Assembly (NCBI GenBank): GCA_023715185.1
Contig: JAMCAN010000001.1
Location: 744,001 to 808,000, forward strand
Source of the DNA: Planococcus sp. MER TA 32b
GTDB lineage: Bacteria > Bacillota > Bacilli > Bacillales_A > Planococcaceae
Direction of reading: 5' to 3'
Length of the DNA: 64,000 bases
A program made the position numbers and the translations under genes. This document shows, piece after piece, positions 53,062-61,523 of the stretch; the first letter of the stretch is position 1, and each line of letters starts with the position of its first letter. Below the pieces are notes generated by a model. It saw only the letters and a list, made by a program, of their open reading frames with translations, did no database searches and had not been told where the DNA came from.

Positions 53062-54978
53062 TTACTCCAAACCCTCATTCAAATTCACTAACACACTATA
53101 CAACAAATAATAACCCTCAGCACGCGTCAGCTCGCGCTCGCTGTCCACACGCGAGTGGATGGTTTCGTCGATCAGGCCAAGCTCGAAAGCCTGGTCCCAA
53201 GCCGAGCCGGAAGCTTCTTTATCGCTGAACGCTTCCACCAGATACTTGCCGGCAGCGTCGCGTGTCAGCATTTCGTCAGCCGACGTGACGCCGGACTTTA
53301 TTTCCTCGAATTGTTCGCCATACTGCTCATTGAGGCGGTCGTCTGTGTGGACGAGGCCCGTGCCCAATGTTTTCAGGAAGCCGAGAGCTCCCTGCGGCTC
53401 GTCGACTTGGAGGTCGTTGTCATAGCCGCCGAATGCCAGGCCGTAATCCATCAGATACTGGACCGCGCCGTCGAACCATTCGCCTTCGTATGGGTACTCG
53501 ATATCGAAGTGTTCCACTTTCGCGCCTTGATCGGCAAGCGTCGTGCGCAATTCTTCAATCGCGTCTTCGCTCTTCGACAATTCGCGGAAGTTCATGTCCG
53601 CTTCGATGGACTGGGCAGCAGCTGCACCGCCAGCTTCAGCAGCGGCCATCCCGGTAGGAATGATGCGCGCGCTGCCGGCAGCAAGGGAAGAGTATCCTGC
53701 TGAGCGGCTGACAACCAGGATATTGTCGATCTCAAGCGGTACCAGTGAGCGGAACGGAACCGCATATTGGACCGGGCTCGACAATACATAACCATAGTCA
53801 TTTGGAGAAGTCGCCTGCACATCGACCGGATAGCCGCCGAAGCCGATGCTGTCCCAGTGGTCCGCGTTTGTCCAGATATCGGACATCTGCAGGATGTATT
53901 CCGCCTTCATGTGGCGGGTTTCACGGATATACATCTCGTCAGGGAAACTTGCGATTTCCGCATTTTCAAAGCCAGGGAAGTTTTCACGCAGCCACTTCAC
54001 GATATGCTCCGTTTCGCGGATGCCTCGTTCAAGGCCTTCCGCTTTTGATTCCTCGTCCAGGCCGTCAACGCCGAACACCTGCAATGCGTTGATGTAATAC
54101 TGGTCTTCATCGCCCGGCACACGCACCAGATTCAAACCGCGCAGGCGCGTATTTTCTTCAACCGCCGGATACGTCGTATGCAAGTCGCCGAAGCCCCATG
54201 CCACGATCGGCGTCACTTCACCGTAACCGAAAACTTCATCTTCAGCGGCTTTCTTAACGCCGTCCCAATCAAGCCCCGTCAAGTGGATCATCGGCGTCAC
54301 CGACATCAGACGGTCCTTCAAATTGATATCTTCACCGCCGACATTGAAGGGGACACCTGCGTCCGCTGCAAAATCAGCATCCTGCGTAGCGTCAATAAAA
54401 CGTTTGCCGTTCACCAAAAACTTGCCGTTTTCATTTTCCAAATCCACACCGGTAACCGTCCCGTTCTCGACAATCGCCGAAGTGTAATCGGTCTCAAGCG
54501 CCAGAGTGATATTCTCTTCATCCTCGACAAGCTTCAAGAACGCGGCTTTCGCCAGCTCGATATCGAACGAACTGCCGCCGCCGACAAGCTGATGCCATTC
54601 CTTGAAGATGCCCGTAACCGCGCTGTCACCGCCGATGCCCTGCACCATGTCAATAAAGTTCAGCATGCCATAAGTCATCAAGCCGCCAAGCCCGGGACGG
54701 TGCTCAACCAGCAGCACCGAAGAGCCGTTGCGCGCCGCCGAAACCGCAGCCGCCACACCTTCCGGCTCGCCGCCGATCACCACAACATCATATTCCTCCG
54801 CCAGTTCCGGAATCTCTTCCGGAGGCTGATACTGCTCAACCAGCGTTTTCTGCTCAGTCGTCGGACCCGCCGAACTCTTCTGACCGCCGCCGCTGTCATC
54901 CGTAAAATAAAAATAAGCCGTAGCTGCGCCTATCCCCAGCAAAAATGCCAGAAACGCCACAATAATAGTCTTCTTCAA
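53062..54978 (-). CDS. Membrane-anchored FAD-dependent oxidoreductase with a degenerate SLH-like tail
   Basis: 638 residues from TTG 54978 (AGGGGG upstream). One N-terminal membrane helix (about 5-25) and a Gly/Ser-rich linker precede the FAD domain: VVVIGGEPEGVAAAVSAARN, LVEHRPGLGGLMTYG, IDATQDADFAADAG and a late SSLAAGSARIIPTGMAAAEAGG. This is the FAD_oxidored type, where GGxPxG replaces classical GxGxxG. The protein should sit outside the cell, unusual for a flavoprotein; no Tat motif is seen. The last 140 residues have SLH-like fragments (YLMDYGLAFGGYDND, MLTRDAAGKYL, LTRAEGYYLL) without a full triad. Substrate unknown. Confidence 0.85.
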   Translation of the reverse strand: MKKTIIVAFLAFLLGIGAATAYFYFTDDSGGGQKSSAGPTTEQKTLVEQYQPPEEIPELAEEYDVVVIGGEPEGVAAAVSAARNGSSVLLVEHRPGLGGLMTYGMLNFIDMVQGIGGDSAVTGIFKEWHQLVGGGSSFDIELAKAAFLKLVEDEENITLALETDYTSAIVENGTVTGVDLENENGKFLVNGKRFIDATQDADFAADAGVPFNVGGEDINLKDRLMSVTPMIHLTGLDWDGVKKAAEDEVFGYGEVTPIVAWGFGDLHTTYPAVEENTRLRGLNLVRVPGDEDQYYINALQVFGVDGLDEESKAEGLERGIRETEHIVKWLRENFPGFENAEIASFPDEMYIRETRHMKAEYILQMSDIWTNADHWDSIGFGGYPVDVQATSPNDYGYVLSSPVQYAVPFRSLVPLEIDNILVVSRSAGYSSLAAGSARIIPTGMAAAEAGGAAAAQSIEADMNFRELSKSEDAIEELRTTLADQGAKVEHFDIEYPYEGEWFDGAVQYLMDYGLAFGGYDNDLQVDEPQGALGFLKTLGTGLVHTDDRLNEQYGEQFEEIKSGVTSADEMLTRDAAGKYLVEAFSDKEASGSAWDQAFELGLIDETIHSRVDSERELTRAEGYYLLYSVLVNLNEGLE

Positions 54979-55078
54979 CGTAAAATTCCCCCTATGTATC
55001 TTTGATAACTTACTATCTAAATAAGTTGTAGAAAAATAGCTTCTACAAACCGTCCCTGCAATGGGAAGGGTTTCTAAA

Positions 55079-55374
55079 GATATGGAACAAAATAGCGAAG
55101 ACTCCCAGGGGATTAGAACCGGAGTTGGAAAGCCAACTCCGGTTCGAGCGAAGTGCTGAGATCCACTCGGATGAAGTGAAACGAGTCCGAGTTAGCTTAG
55201 TGCGAGCCAAGCGCGGCCAAAGACCTTCCGGCCGGCGCTTTGCGACGAAGCTAGCGCAGCGATGCAGGAGCACCGGTTTAGCCCTCGGCAGCCGGCTGCG
55301 CGACGTCCTGTCGCGCCGGCTGCATGACCCACATCCTGTGGGCCCGAAAGCGGAGCTATTTTGCGGAATATCGG
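55079..55374. repeat. MITE-like element E, copy 5 (long form)
   Basis: Ends: AGATATGGAACAAAATAGCG and, reversed, CGATATTCCGCAAAATAGC. The 296-base interior combines GAACCGGAGTTGGAAAGCC (a hairpin with CCAACTCCGGTTC), GATCCACTCGG, TTTGCGACGAAGC and the GC-rich segment shared with copy 4. It looks like a mosaic of modules found separately in copies 2, 3, 4 and 6. Confidence 0.87.
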
Positions 55375-55500
55375 TTGCTAGAGTCTTTTAATACAACTCA
55401 TAAAATAAAACCCCACTAAGAAATAAGTATACTATGATTCCCAGTTCGTTTGTAAAAAAACTCCCAAAGTTAATAATTACTTCATAATATATGGCGAAAA

Positions 55501-55529
55501 TAAAAAGACACCCAATTGAATGGGTGCCT
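55501..55529 (-). terminator. Terminator of the CDP-glycerol transferase gene
   Basis: On the minus strand GGCACCCA pairs with TGGGTGTC around TTCAAT (one G-U), followed by five T. Confidence 0.75.
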
Positions 55530-55542
55530 CACTATACTCAAC

Positions 55543-58230
55543 TCAACTCAACTCACCATCAACCGCCTCCGCAACCCGCTCACCCTCAAGCAGCCCCTGC
55601 ACACTCTCATAGATCCGCCGGCAATTATCCTGATCTTGATACTTGATGATGCCCGATATATCGATATCGAAATTCGCGAAATCGTGCAGGATCCGGTCCT
55701 CGATGATGCTCACCAGCTCCTCTTCATGCCCCGCAATCCCGCCGATGAACGTCTCGTCGATTGGCCGCAGAATGCCGCGCCGGAAAAAGCGCTCCGCGTC
55801 AAAATGGTAGAACACGACAGGCTTATCCAGCAGCGTGAAATCGAAGCTCACTGTACTGTAATCCGTTATCAGAAGCGCATGCCGGATCAGCAGCCGCTGC
55901 ACGGTCACGGAACCGAGCGGGATGAACTTGATCCGCTCATGCAGATCGCGTATCCCGTTCTGGAAATAATTCTGCGCCCGGTAATGCGGATAGAAATTCA
56001 GATTGATATCATGCTCATCCAGCAGCCGCAGCAGCTTCTCGTTCTGGATCAGATTCGTATACGCCAGGTAATACTCACTCGCCAGAAATGCCTCGTCCGT
56101 ATTGATCCAGTCGCGCCAAGTCGGCATCAGCAAAATGTCACGCGGCTTTTTATTCTGCACAAGGCGGTCAAAGCGCGCGAGTCCTGTAACAGCCACTTCC
56201 TCGTCGGAATAACCCATCTCTTCCATGACAACCGCTTCTTTCTCCGGCTCCGAACTGACGATGAACAAATCGAACGGCAGCTCGTAATTGCGCTTATGGT
56301 ACTCGACATTCTTGCGCCCGAGCACACCGTGCTGCAGGAAAATCTTCTTCGTATTCTCGTAGCCGAAGAAGCCGCGCGCCGGTTTATACGGCAGGATGTT
56401 CTCAATATCATGCGTACATAAAAGCACCCCCGCTCGGAACGCCACTTCGAAATGCTTCGGCGAACCGAAGACCAGCACATTCTTCAGATGCTGGATCGGC
56501 TCGTAATCGAGGCTGTCGCCTTCGATGACGTAATAAGCCTCCACATCCGTATTTTCGAGAAGCCAGTGAAACAGCACGATGCCGTTATCCTGCGCGGTAT
56601 TGCTGCGCTCGCCGACCAGCCAGACATTCGGATCTTTAACGGATACGTCCGCCGGAATCCGGATATCCGCCGGCACGGTGAACGTCTCGATCTTCAGATT
56701 ATTGAAAGGAGTGGTGGTGAACATGAAATGGTGCTCGTTGTCCTCTTCATCCCGCAGCACCTTGTAGCTATAGAACGCATCTTTCTTATAATCCGCTTTC
56801 CGGTATTTGATCTTCTCTTTCCGGATCACTTCGCCGGCATCCGTCTCCACCACGACGAAAAAGTCGAAAATCGTCTTGTCCTTGCTCTTCAGGCCGATCA
56901 GGTTCCATTCTTCGAGGTCGACCCTGAAATTATCATGGATCGGAACTTGCCTTGATTCGAGCGAAAAGCGGTCTTCGAGCAGGAGGTAGGCCGTTGCATC
57001 GATGAATTCATCCGTCGATCCGATGGTGCCGTCCACCCGGAACCCGTCGATATCGCTGATCGCTTTCCGGAGCTTCGGCCGCGAAATCTTCAGGCCGAGC
57101 GATTTATCCTTCCGTTTATAGAAACGCAACTTCACATACTGCGAATCGGCGATTACTTTGAACCGCACAGCACTTTGGCTGAGCTGCTGCATATCCAGCA
57201 GGAATTGCGACACTTTCGGCTCTTCGCTTTGCCGCAGCAGGAAGAAGCGCTTCGCGAATAAAGTCCCGATCAGGCCCTCCAGAGGAACATCTGTCCGCAA
57301 GGCGCCGTCCTCTTTAACAAACGCGTAACTGTCGTGGCGGCCGCTTTTCTGGTCATCCACCAATAAGGCGTATTCAGCGTCCGCCACATCATCTTCAGGC
57401 GACAGGCCGACCGAAATGCGGAAATGGCCATTCTCCAGATTCTCGATCTGCACACTTTCAGGCCGCACAGCATTCGGCCGTACTTCCAGATAGAAGGAAT
57501 GTGCCCGGCGAATCGGCCGGATCTTATGCCGAAGGGAAGCGAAAGGCTCGATTTGCCGGCTGTCCACCCGGAGCGGATGCAGCGTGTCATCCAGCTGGAC
57601 GAACAAGCGCCAGATGCCCATGCTGAGCTCCGAGAAATCCCGTATGCGGGCTTGCCCCGTCAACTCATCCCGGTCACCGCGAAGAATGATGAACTGCCGG
57701 TTCTTGAATGCATAAAGTTCAACCGGTTTATCCGCAGCAATAACCGGTCCGTCGAGATTCAGCGCGAGCCTGTCATAACCCGCACTGGCGATAGAAGCTG
57801 CCACTTCCTCACTTGAAAACCGGAACTCTGAAAAGCGGTTGCTGATCAGCAGGCTCTTTTTCACCCGCGTCGTCAAATAACGCTCATTGATCAGCAGGCT
57901 CTCATTAAAATCGCCTTCCTTATAGGAAGGATGTTCCGTCAGCCAAGCCGCTTTTTTATTGATGAACACTTTCACCTTGGCGCCGGTTTCAATCGTTTCC
58001 AGCAGCACCAGGGGGATATGGACCTTCAATTTATCTTTCTCCGTCAATTCACTCTGAATGGGATGATGTACGTCATTATTCCAGAACTCTGCATGGATCT
58101 CGTTGAAAAAAAGGAAATTCGTCAAACTGAACTCAAACACCAGATGTTCATCCGTCAGATAATGGCGCTCAGCTTCCACTTTCTTGACCAGATATTTCCG
58201 TACCCGTTTTAATGTCCTCGAACCGATCAT
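55543..58230 (-). CDS. CDP-glycerol glycerophosphotransferase, TagF/TarF-like
   Basis: About 895 residues. The C-terminal 380 form the teichoic-acid polymerase domain: KKIFLQHGVLGRKN, FIVSSEPEKEAVV, VTGLARFDRL, LLMPTWRDW, FYPHYRAQ, ITDYSTVSFDF and LDKPVVFYHFD. The N-terminal half is a long beta-rich region with no recognised catalytic motif. The enzyme transfers glycerol phosphate from CDP-glycerol to a membrane-bound acceptor, at the inner membrane face, building wall teichoic acid or a related polymer. ATG 58230 with GGGGAG upstream is chosen; the frame extends to 58275. No export ABC genes (TagGH) are adjacent. Confidence 0.92.
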   Translation of the reverse strand: MIGSRTLKRVRKYLVKKVEAERHYLTDEHLVFEFSLTNFLFFNEIHAEFWNNDVHHPIQSELTEKDKLKVHIPLVLLETIETGAKVKVFINKKAAWLTEHPSYKEGDFNESLLINERYLTTRVKKSLLISNRFSEFRFSSEEVAASIASAGYDRLALNLDGPVIAADKPVELYAFKNRQFIILRGDRDELTGQARIRDFSELSMGIWRLFVQLDDTLHPLRVDSRQIEPFASLRHKIRPIRRAHSFYLEVRPNAVRPESVQIENLENGHFRISVGLSPEDDVADAEYALLVDDQKSGRHDSYAFVKEDGALRTDVPLEGLIGTLFAKRFFLLRQSEEPKVSQFLLDMQQLSQSAVRFKVIADSQYVKLRFYKRKDKSLGLKISRPKLRKAISDIDGFRVDGTIGSTDEFIDATAYLLLEDRFSLESRQVPIHDNFRVDLEEWNLIGLKSKDKTIFDFFVVVETDAGEVIRKEKIKYRKADYKKDAFYSYKVLRDEEDNEHHFMFTTTPFNNLKIETFTVPADIRIPADVSVKDPNVWLVGERSNTAQDNGIVLFHWLLENTDVEAYYVIEGDSLDYEPIQHLKNVLVFGSPKHFEVAFRAGVLLCTHDIENILPYKPARGFFGYENTKKIFLQHGVLGRKNVEYHKRNYELPFDLFIVSSEPEKEAVVMEEMGYSDEEVAVTGLARFDRLVQNKKPRDILLMPTWRDWINTDEAFLASEYYLAYTNLIQNEKLLRLLDEHDINLNFYPHYRAQNYFQNGIRDLHERIKFIPLGSVTVQRLLIRHALLITDYSTVSFDFTLLDKPVVFYHFDAERFFRRGILRPIDETFIGGIAGHEEELVSIIEDRILHDFANFDIDISGIIKYQDQDNCRRIYESVQGLLEGERVAEAVDGELS

Positions 58231-58525
58231 AGCCTCATCTCCCCGCGAATTGAATATTCTTATCTGAAACATCAATTACTTATCTATTTACCATTTCAGG
58301 AGCGGTCAAACAATTTCCAAATTTAAATTAAACCTAAAGAAATATAAGAAATGATTGTTTAAATCAGTATAAAACAGCGTCACATCAATATTCAATCAAT
58401 TAATCAAAAATTTATGTATAATTTATGCTAAAAAGACTAGTCATTTAGACTATAAGGCGTTATACTTAATTCAAGATATAGAAAAAGGACCTAATGCCTA
58501 CATTAGAATATTACTAGAAAGCGGG

Positions 58526-58813
58526 ATGATGAGAATGCACCCATACCAGGAGTACATAGAAAAATTGGAAAATGAACTCAACAAAAACATAAAAGACATC
58601 ATTCATGAGTACTATATCATTCAGGATGAAGGTCCCTCTGTCACAGCCAGGGAACTGGGGATCCCGCGTAAAGCCGTATTGCATTTCATCTATGAATATA
58701 ACCTTCGGCCGCTAAAACACCAGAATATAAAAAAAAAAGTGACGATTTCGCTCGGTAACCTGCAAGCCGCGCTCCAATCGTCACAGGAACTGCCCCAAAG
58801 TCACGAAAGATGA
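58526..58813 (+). CDS. Small protein with a helix-turn-helix-like segment
   Basis: 95 residues or slightly fewer: ATGs at 58526, 58529 and 58535 are possible, with a weak GCGGG upstream. I do not recognise a family. The segment TARELGIPRKAVLHFIYEYN has the spacing of a helix-turn-helix, and the N-terminal 25 residues form an acidic-basic amphipathic helix. The last codons lie in a strong terminator stem. It is divergent from the CDP-glycerol transferase gene and might regulate it; that is inference only. Confidence 0.65.
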   Translation: MMRMHPYQEYIEKLENELNKNIKDIIHEYYIIQDEGPSVTARELGIPRKAVLHFIYEYNLRPLKHQNIKKKVTISLGNLQAALQSSQELPQSHER

Positions 58814-58828
58814 CTGGGGCAGTTTTTT
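58789..58828 (+). terminator. Terminator overlapping the 3' end of the small HTH-like gene
   Basis: ACTGCCCCAAAGTCA pairs with TGACTGGGGCAGT (two bulged A), followed by six T. The TGA stop is within the right arm. Confidence 0.88.
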
Positions 58829-58856
58829 GTAAGAAGGGGGGAGAAGAACTTGCCGG

Positions 58857-58949
58857 CACCAGCCACAAATGTCCCTCAATTTGTGGCTGGTGCGTTACCG
58901 TCCCTGTGTCGGACCCAAATGTTTTTCAATTTGGGGCTGACACAGGGAC
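58857..58949. repeat. Two REP-like hairpins
   Basis: The first is a perfect 14-bp stem CACCAGCCACAAAT / ATTTGTGGCTGGTG (58857-58892). The second is an 11-bp outer stem GTCCCTGTGTC / GACACAGGGAC with an inner CCCAAAT / ATTTGGG (58900-58949). No T run follows, so they are not standard terminators. They resemble repetitive extragenic palindromes. Confidence 0.75.
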
Positions 58950-59035
58950 GTGTTTTCGTAGTACTGGTCCAACAAATAGCGAGAAAAGTGGTGGATACTG
59001 TACTTGAACTGCATCACTCAACAAGATCTAAGATG

Positions 59036-59164
59036 AAACCCAAACCCAAACCCAAACCCAAACCCAAACCCAAACCCAAACCCAAACCCAAACCCAAACC
59101 CAAACCCAAACCCAAACCCAAACCCAAACCCAAACCCAAACCCAAACCCAAACCCAAACCCAAA
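59036..59164. repeat. Perfect hexanucleotide tract, 21 copies of AAACCC
   Basis: From 59036 to 59161 the hexamer AAACCC repeats 21 times without a mismatch, then AAAC. It is flanked on both sides by REP-like hairpins. A frame through it reads Lys-Pro repeats but has no credible gene context. Such tracts change length by slippage. Confidence 0.97.
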
Positions 59165-59220
59165 CAAACTAACTAACCCCTTTACTCAAAACCTTTCCAC
59201 TAAGGACAAGCCTTTCGTCG

Positions 59221-59314
59221 CGCCCCTGTGTAATCCACAATTTGGGGAACAATTGAGTCTTACACAGGGGCGAAATAGGCAGAGCCACAATTAAAGAACA
59301 ATTGTGTCTCTGCC
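59221..59314. repeat. Two further REP-like hairpins
   Basis: Perfect 13-bp stem CGCCCCTGTGTAA / TTACACAGGGGCG (59221-59272) with inner CAATT/AATTG, then GGCAGAG-CACAATT / AATTGTG-CTCTGCC (59278-59314). They share CCTGTGT and CACAATT words with the pair at 58857-58949. Confidence 0.75.
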
Positions 59315-59336
59315 GAATAGCCCAATACCTCTATCA

Positions 59337-59573
59337 AAAAAACAAAAAAAGTGATGCAGAATTTAATCTGCACCACTCAAACATTCTACCTATTAAAGCA
59401 CTCCCTAAGATATGGAGCACAACAGCGCAGACGCCCAAGGGAATAGAACCGGAGTTGGCTTTCCAACTCCGGTTCGAGCGAAGTGCTGAGATCCACTCGG
59501 GCGAAGGGCACCGAGCCCGAGTTAGCTCAGCGCGAGCCCCCAGGCAAGCGAAGCTGTTGTGCGGAATATCGAT
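59337..59573. repeat. MITE-like element E, copy 6
   Basis: Element proper 59408-59573 with ends GATATGGAGCACAACAGC and, reversed, CGATATTCCGCACAACAGC: both ends carry the same A-to-C change (GCACAAC), which keeps the ends complementary. It has GAACCGGAGTTGGC, CGAGCGAAGTGCTGAG and GATCCACTCGGGCG. The core TTTGCGACGAAGC is absent. Left extension (GATGCAGAATTTAATC, AACATTCTACCTATTAAAGC) as in copies 2 and 4. Confidence 0.87.
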
Positions 59574-59587
59574 TGTTAACATGCAAA

Positions 59588-59621
59588 AAACCACAGAAGC
59601 TTTATCAAGCTGCCTGTGGTT
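59588..59621 (-). terminator. Terminator of the SGNH-LCP operon
   Basis: On the minus strand AACCACAGGCAGCTT pairs with AAGCTTCTGTGGTT around GATA (bulge in the middle), followed by six T. Confidence 0.85.
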
Positions 59622-59630
59622 TCAACCAAC

Positions 59631-60548
59631 CTACATATTCAAATGATCCTTCAAAGTCGACTTAATCTCAGCCAACTCATTCTCATCCATCATATAATAC
59701 CAAACACCATTAATCGTCTCACCATAACCATCTTCTACAATAATCTGGTCAACCTGCCCAACAGCATCACGGTAATTCTTCTGCACATCCATCATTTCAC
59801 TGAACGCCATATTCGTACGCACGTTATTGCCAAGCGCCGTAAAGATATCTTTATAATTCACTAGGCTGCTGACCGACGCGCCTTCACGCATAATCCCTTG
59901 GATAACCTGCTTCTGCCGATCCTGGCGGCCGAAATCTCCGCGTGGATCTTCTTTGCGCATACGCACATAACCCAAAGCTTCATCACCATCCAAGTGGATC
60001 TCACCAGCGGAATAACCATCAAAAGCCATCGGGCTGTTGACCGTCACACCATCCACCGCATCAACAATATCTTTAAAACCTTCCATATTAACCTGTACAA
60101 CATAGTCAATCGGAATATCAAGCAGATTCTCTACACTGGCCATCGACATTTCGATGCCGCCGAACGCGTAAGCGTGGTTGATCTTATCCATCGTGCCGCG
60201 TCCGATGATTTCCGTATACGTATCACGCGGAATCGACACCATCTTCGTCGTCTTGTCTTCCGGGTTGACCGTCAGCACGACCATCGTATCCGAACGTCCG
60301 CGGTCGCCTTCACGCTCATCCACTCCAAGGAGCAGGACAGAGAACGGATCTTTCTCATTCAGCTTCACTTCATCAACGCGCATATCCGAAACAGGGCGGT
60401 CGATCGGTTCGTGGATTTCATCCAGCGTACTCGTAAAACTGTTATAGATACTGAACAGGTAAATCCCGACGCCAATGACGATCAGTCCTAAAATCCCGAC
60501 GATCCACGGCCATTTTTTCTTCTTAGCCTTTTTCTGGCTTCTTTTCAT
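59631..60548 (-). CDS. LCP (LytR-CpsA-Psr) family wall polymer ligase
   Basis: 305 residues with a basic N-terminus, one membrane helix (about 14-34) and an extracellular LCP domain. Conserved positions are visible: LLLGVDERE, GRSDTMVVL, VSIPRDTY, DKINHAYAFGG, GYVRMRKEDPRGDFGRQDRQK. These Arg/Asp residues bind the pyrophosphate of lipid-linked polymer. LCP enzymes attach teichoic acid, capsule or secondary wall polymer to peptidoglycan. It follows the SGNH-like gene by 13 bases in one operon and ends with a strong terminator. Confidence 0.94.
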   Translation of the reverse strand: MKRSQKKAKKKKWPWIVGILGLIVIGVGIYLFSIYNSFTSTLDEIHEPIDRPVSDMRVDEVKLNEKDPFSVLLLGVDEREGDRGRSDTMVVLTVNPEDKTTKMVSIPRDTYTEIIGRGTMDKINHAYAFGGIEMSMASVENLLDIPIDYVVQVNMEGFKDIVDAVDGVTVNSPMAFDGYSAGEIHLDGDEALGYVRMRKEDPRGDFGRQDRQKQVIQGIMREGASVSSLVNYKDIFTALGNNVRTNMAFSEMMDVQKNYRDAVGQVDQIIVEDGYGETINGVWYYMMDENELAEIKSTLKDHLNM

Positions 60549-60561
60549 GTTGTTTCCTCCG

Positions 60562-61359
60562 TCAGCTGCCGGTGAAATAAGCGATTAATGCATCTGCCCA
60601 CACTGCGGCACCTGTGTTATTAGGGTTGCTGTCTTCCGTTAAATATTCCTTGAGCGTCAAGTCTTCTGTTGAAGGCCATTCCGCCCAATGGTCAATATAC
60701 GCGTAATTCCGCATTTCTGCAAATTGCTGCAAAGCATTTACCTGCGTCTGGTAGAACTGCGCACCGTATATCGGCTGCGGCGGATGAAGGACCAGCTCAG
60801 CGTCGCTTTCAGCGCTTAAGATTTCACCGAACACGTTTTGGATATGTACATGTTCCGTCTCGATTTCAACGACTCCATTATTCTTTAACGTGAAAGGCTC
60901 CATCAATACGACGTCATAGCCTGCTGAAAGTTCCGGTCCGCTCATCAAAAACTCTTCTGAAGTCCCGTCGAACGGCATGACTTCCGTCTCAACGAATCCA
61001 GCGTATGAACTTTCCAAGGCATCACTGAGCAATTCGGCGTATCCCGGTTGTCCCTCGTCCATCGCTTCAGATCCGACGATCAGAAACTGGACCTTCTCGC
61101 CTTGTTCTTTCCTATTAAAAAAGACTTCCTGGACCTGTGGATCCATTGAAGCCGTCAAAGCTTCCAGATCGATATCAACGGTTTCATCTGATGCCACATC
61201 TGTATCTTCTTCCGTTTCTTCCACAGGAGCGGCCGATGAAGTGCTGCTTTGTTCAGCGGGTTTCCCTGCAGAAGCGAGTTTCTCTTTCCAGGAGGTATAG
61301 CTGAAAACCAATATAATTCCACATAACACTATAGACAGTAACATGCCAAGTTTTTTCAA
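60562..61359 (-). CDS. Membrane-anchored SGNH-like protein lacking canonical catalytic residues
   Basis: About 265 residues from TTG 61359 (KKLGMLLSIVLCGII, membrane helix near 5-20), after AAGGAG; the frame extends to 61410. A Ser/Glu-rich linker precedes an SGNH-fold region. Strand one reads FLIVGSEAMDEGQPG where GDS is usual, and the final block reads LTEDSNPNNTGAAVWADALI where D-x-x-H-P-N is usual, so the catalytic Asp and His appear replaced by Glu and Asn. It may bind rather than hydrolyse acyl groups on glycan. It heads an operon with the LCP gene and is divergent from the chain-length regulator. Confidence 0.78.
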   Translation of the reverse strand: MKKLGMLLSIVLCGIILVFSYTSWKEKLASAGKPAEQSSTSSAAPVEETEEDTDVASDETVDIDLEALTASMDPQVQEVFFNRKEQGEKVQFLIVGSEAMDEGQPGYAELLSDALESSYAGFVETEVMPFDGTSEEFLMSGPELSAGYDVVLMEPFTLKNNGVVEIETEHVHIQNVFGEILSAESDAELVLHPPQPIYGAQFYQTQVNALQQFAEMRNYAYIDHWAEWPSTEDLTLKEYLTEDSNPNNTGAAVWADALIAYFTGS

Positions 61360-61470
61360 AACAATAATTGCTCCTTCCCAATTCACTATATATAAAATTA
61401 AAGATAGCATAAATCCGTCTATTAGCCTAGAAATCTTTTATAAATTTGAAGTTAACATAGTCACGGATTA

Positions 61471-61479
61471 TGCTATACT
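61471..61479 (+). promoter_or_regulatory. Extended -10 promoter candidate for the polysaccharide regulation operon
   Basis: TGCTATACT matches an extended -10 element about 45 bases before the ATG. The -35 at 61451 (GTTAAC) is a weak match. Confidence 0.45.
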
Positions 61480-61523
61480 AACATAAGTTGTTTAAAAAAG
61501 ACCTTAAAGGAGCTACCACCTAA

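Noticed and set aside
55516-56421. 301-codon frame antisense to the CDP-glycerol transferase gene
   Set aside because: Shadow of the conserved polymerase domain on the other strand.
58857-58949. Rho-independent terminators at the REP-like hairpins
   Set aside because: The stems are not followed by a T run, and a good terminator for the upstream gene already lies at 58789-58828.
58850-59176. Open frame ending in a long Lys-Pro repeat
   Set aside because: It runs through REP-like hairpins and the AAACCC tract, has no ribosome binding site in front, and its composition is dictated by the hexamer repeat.
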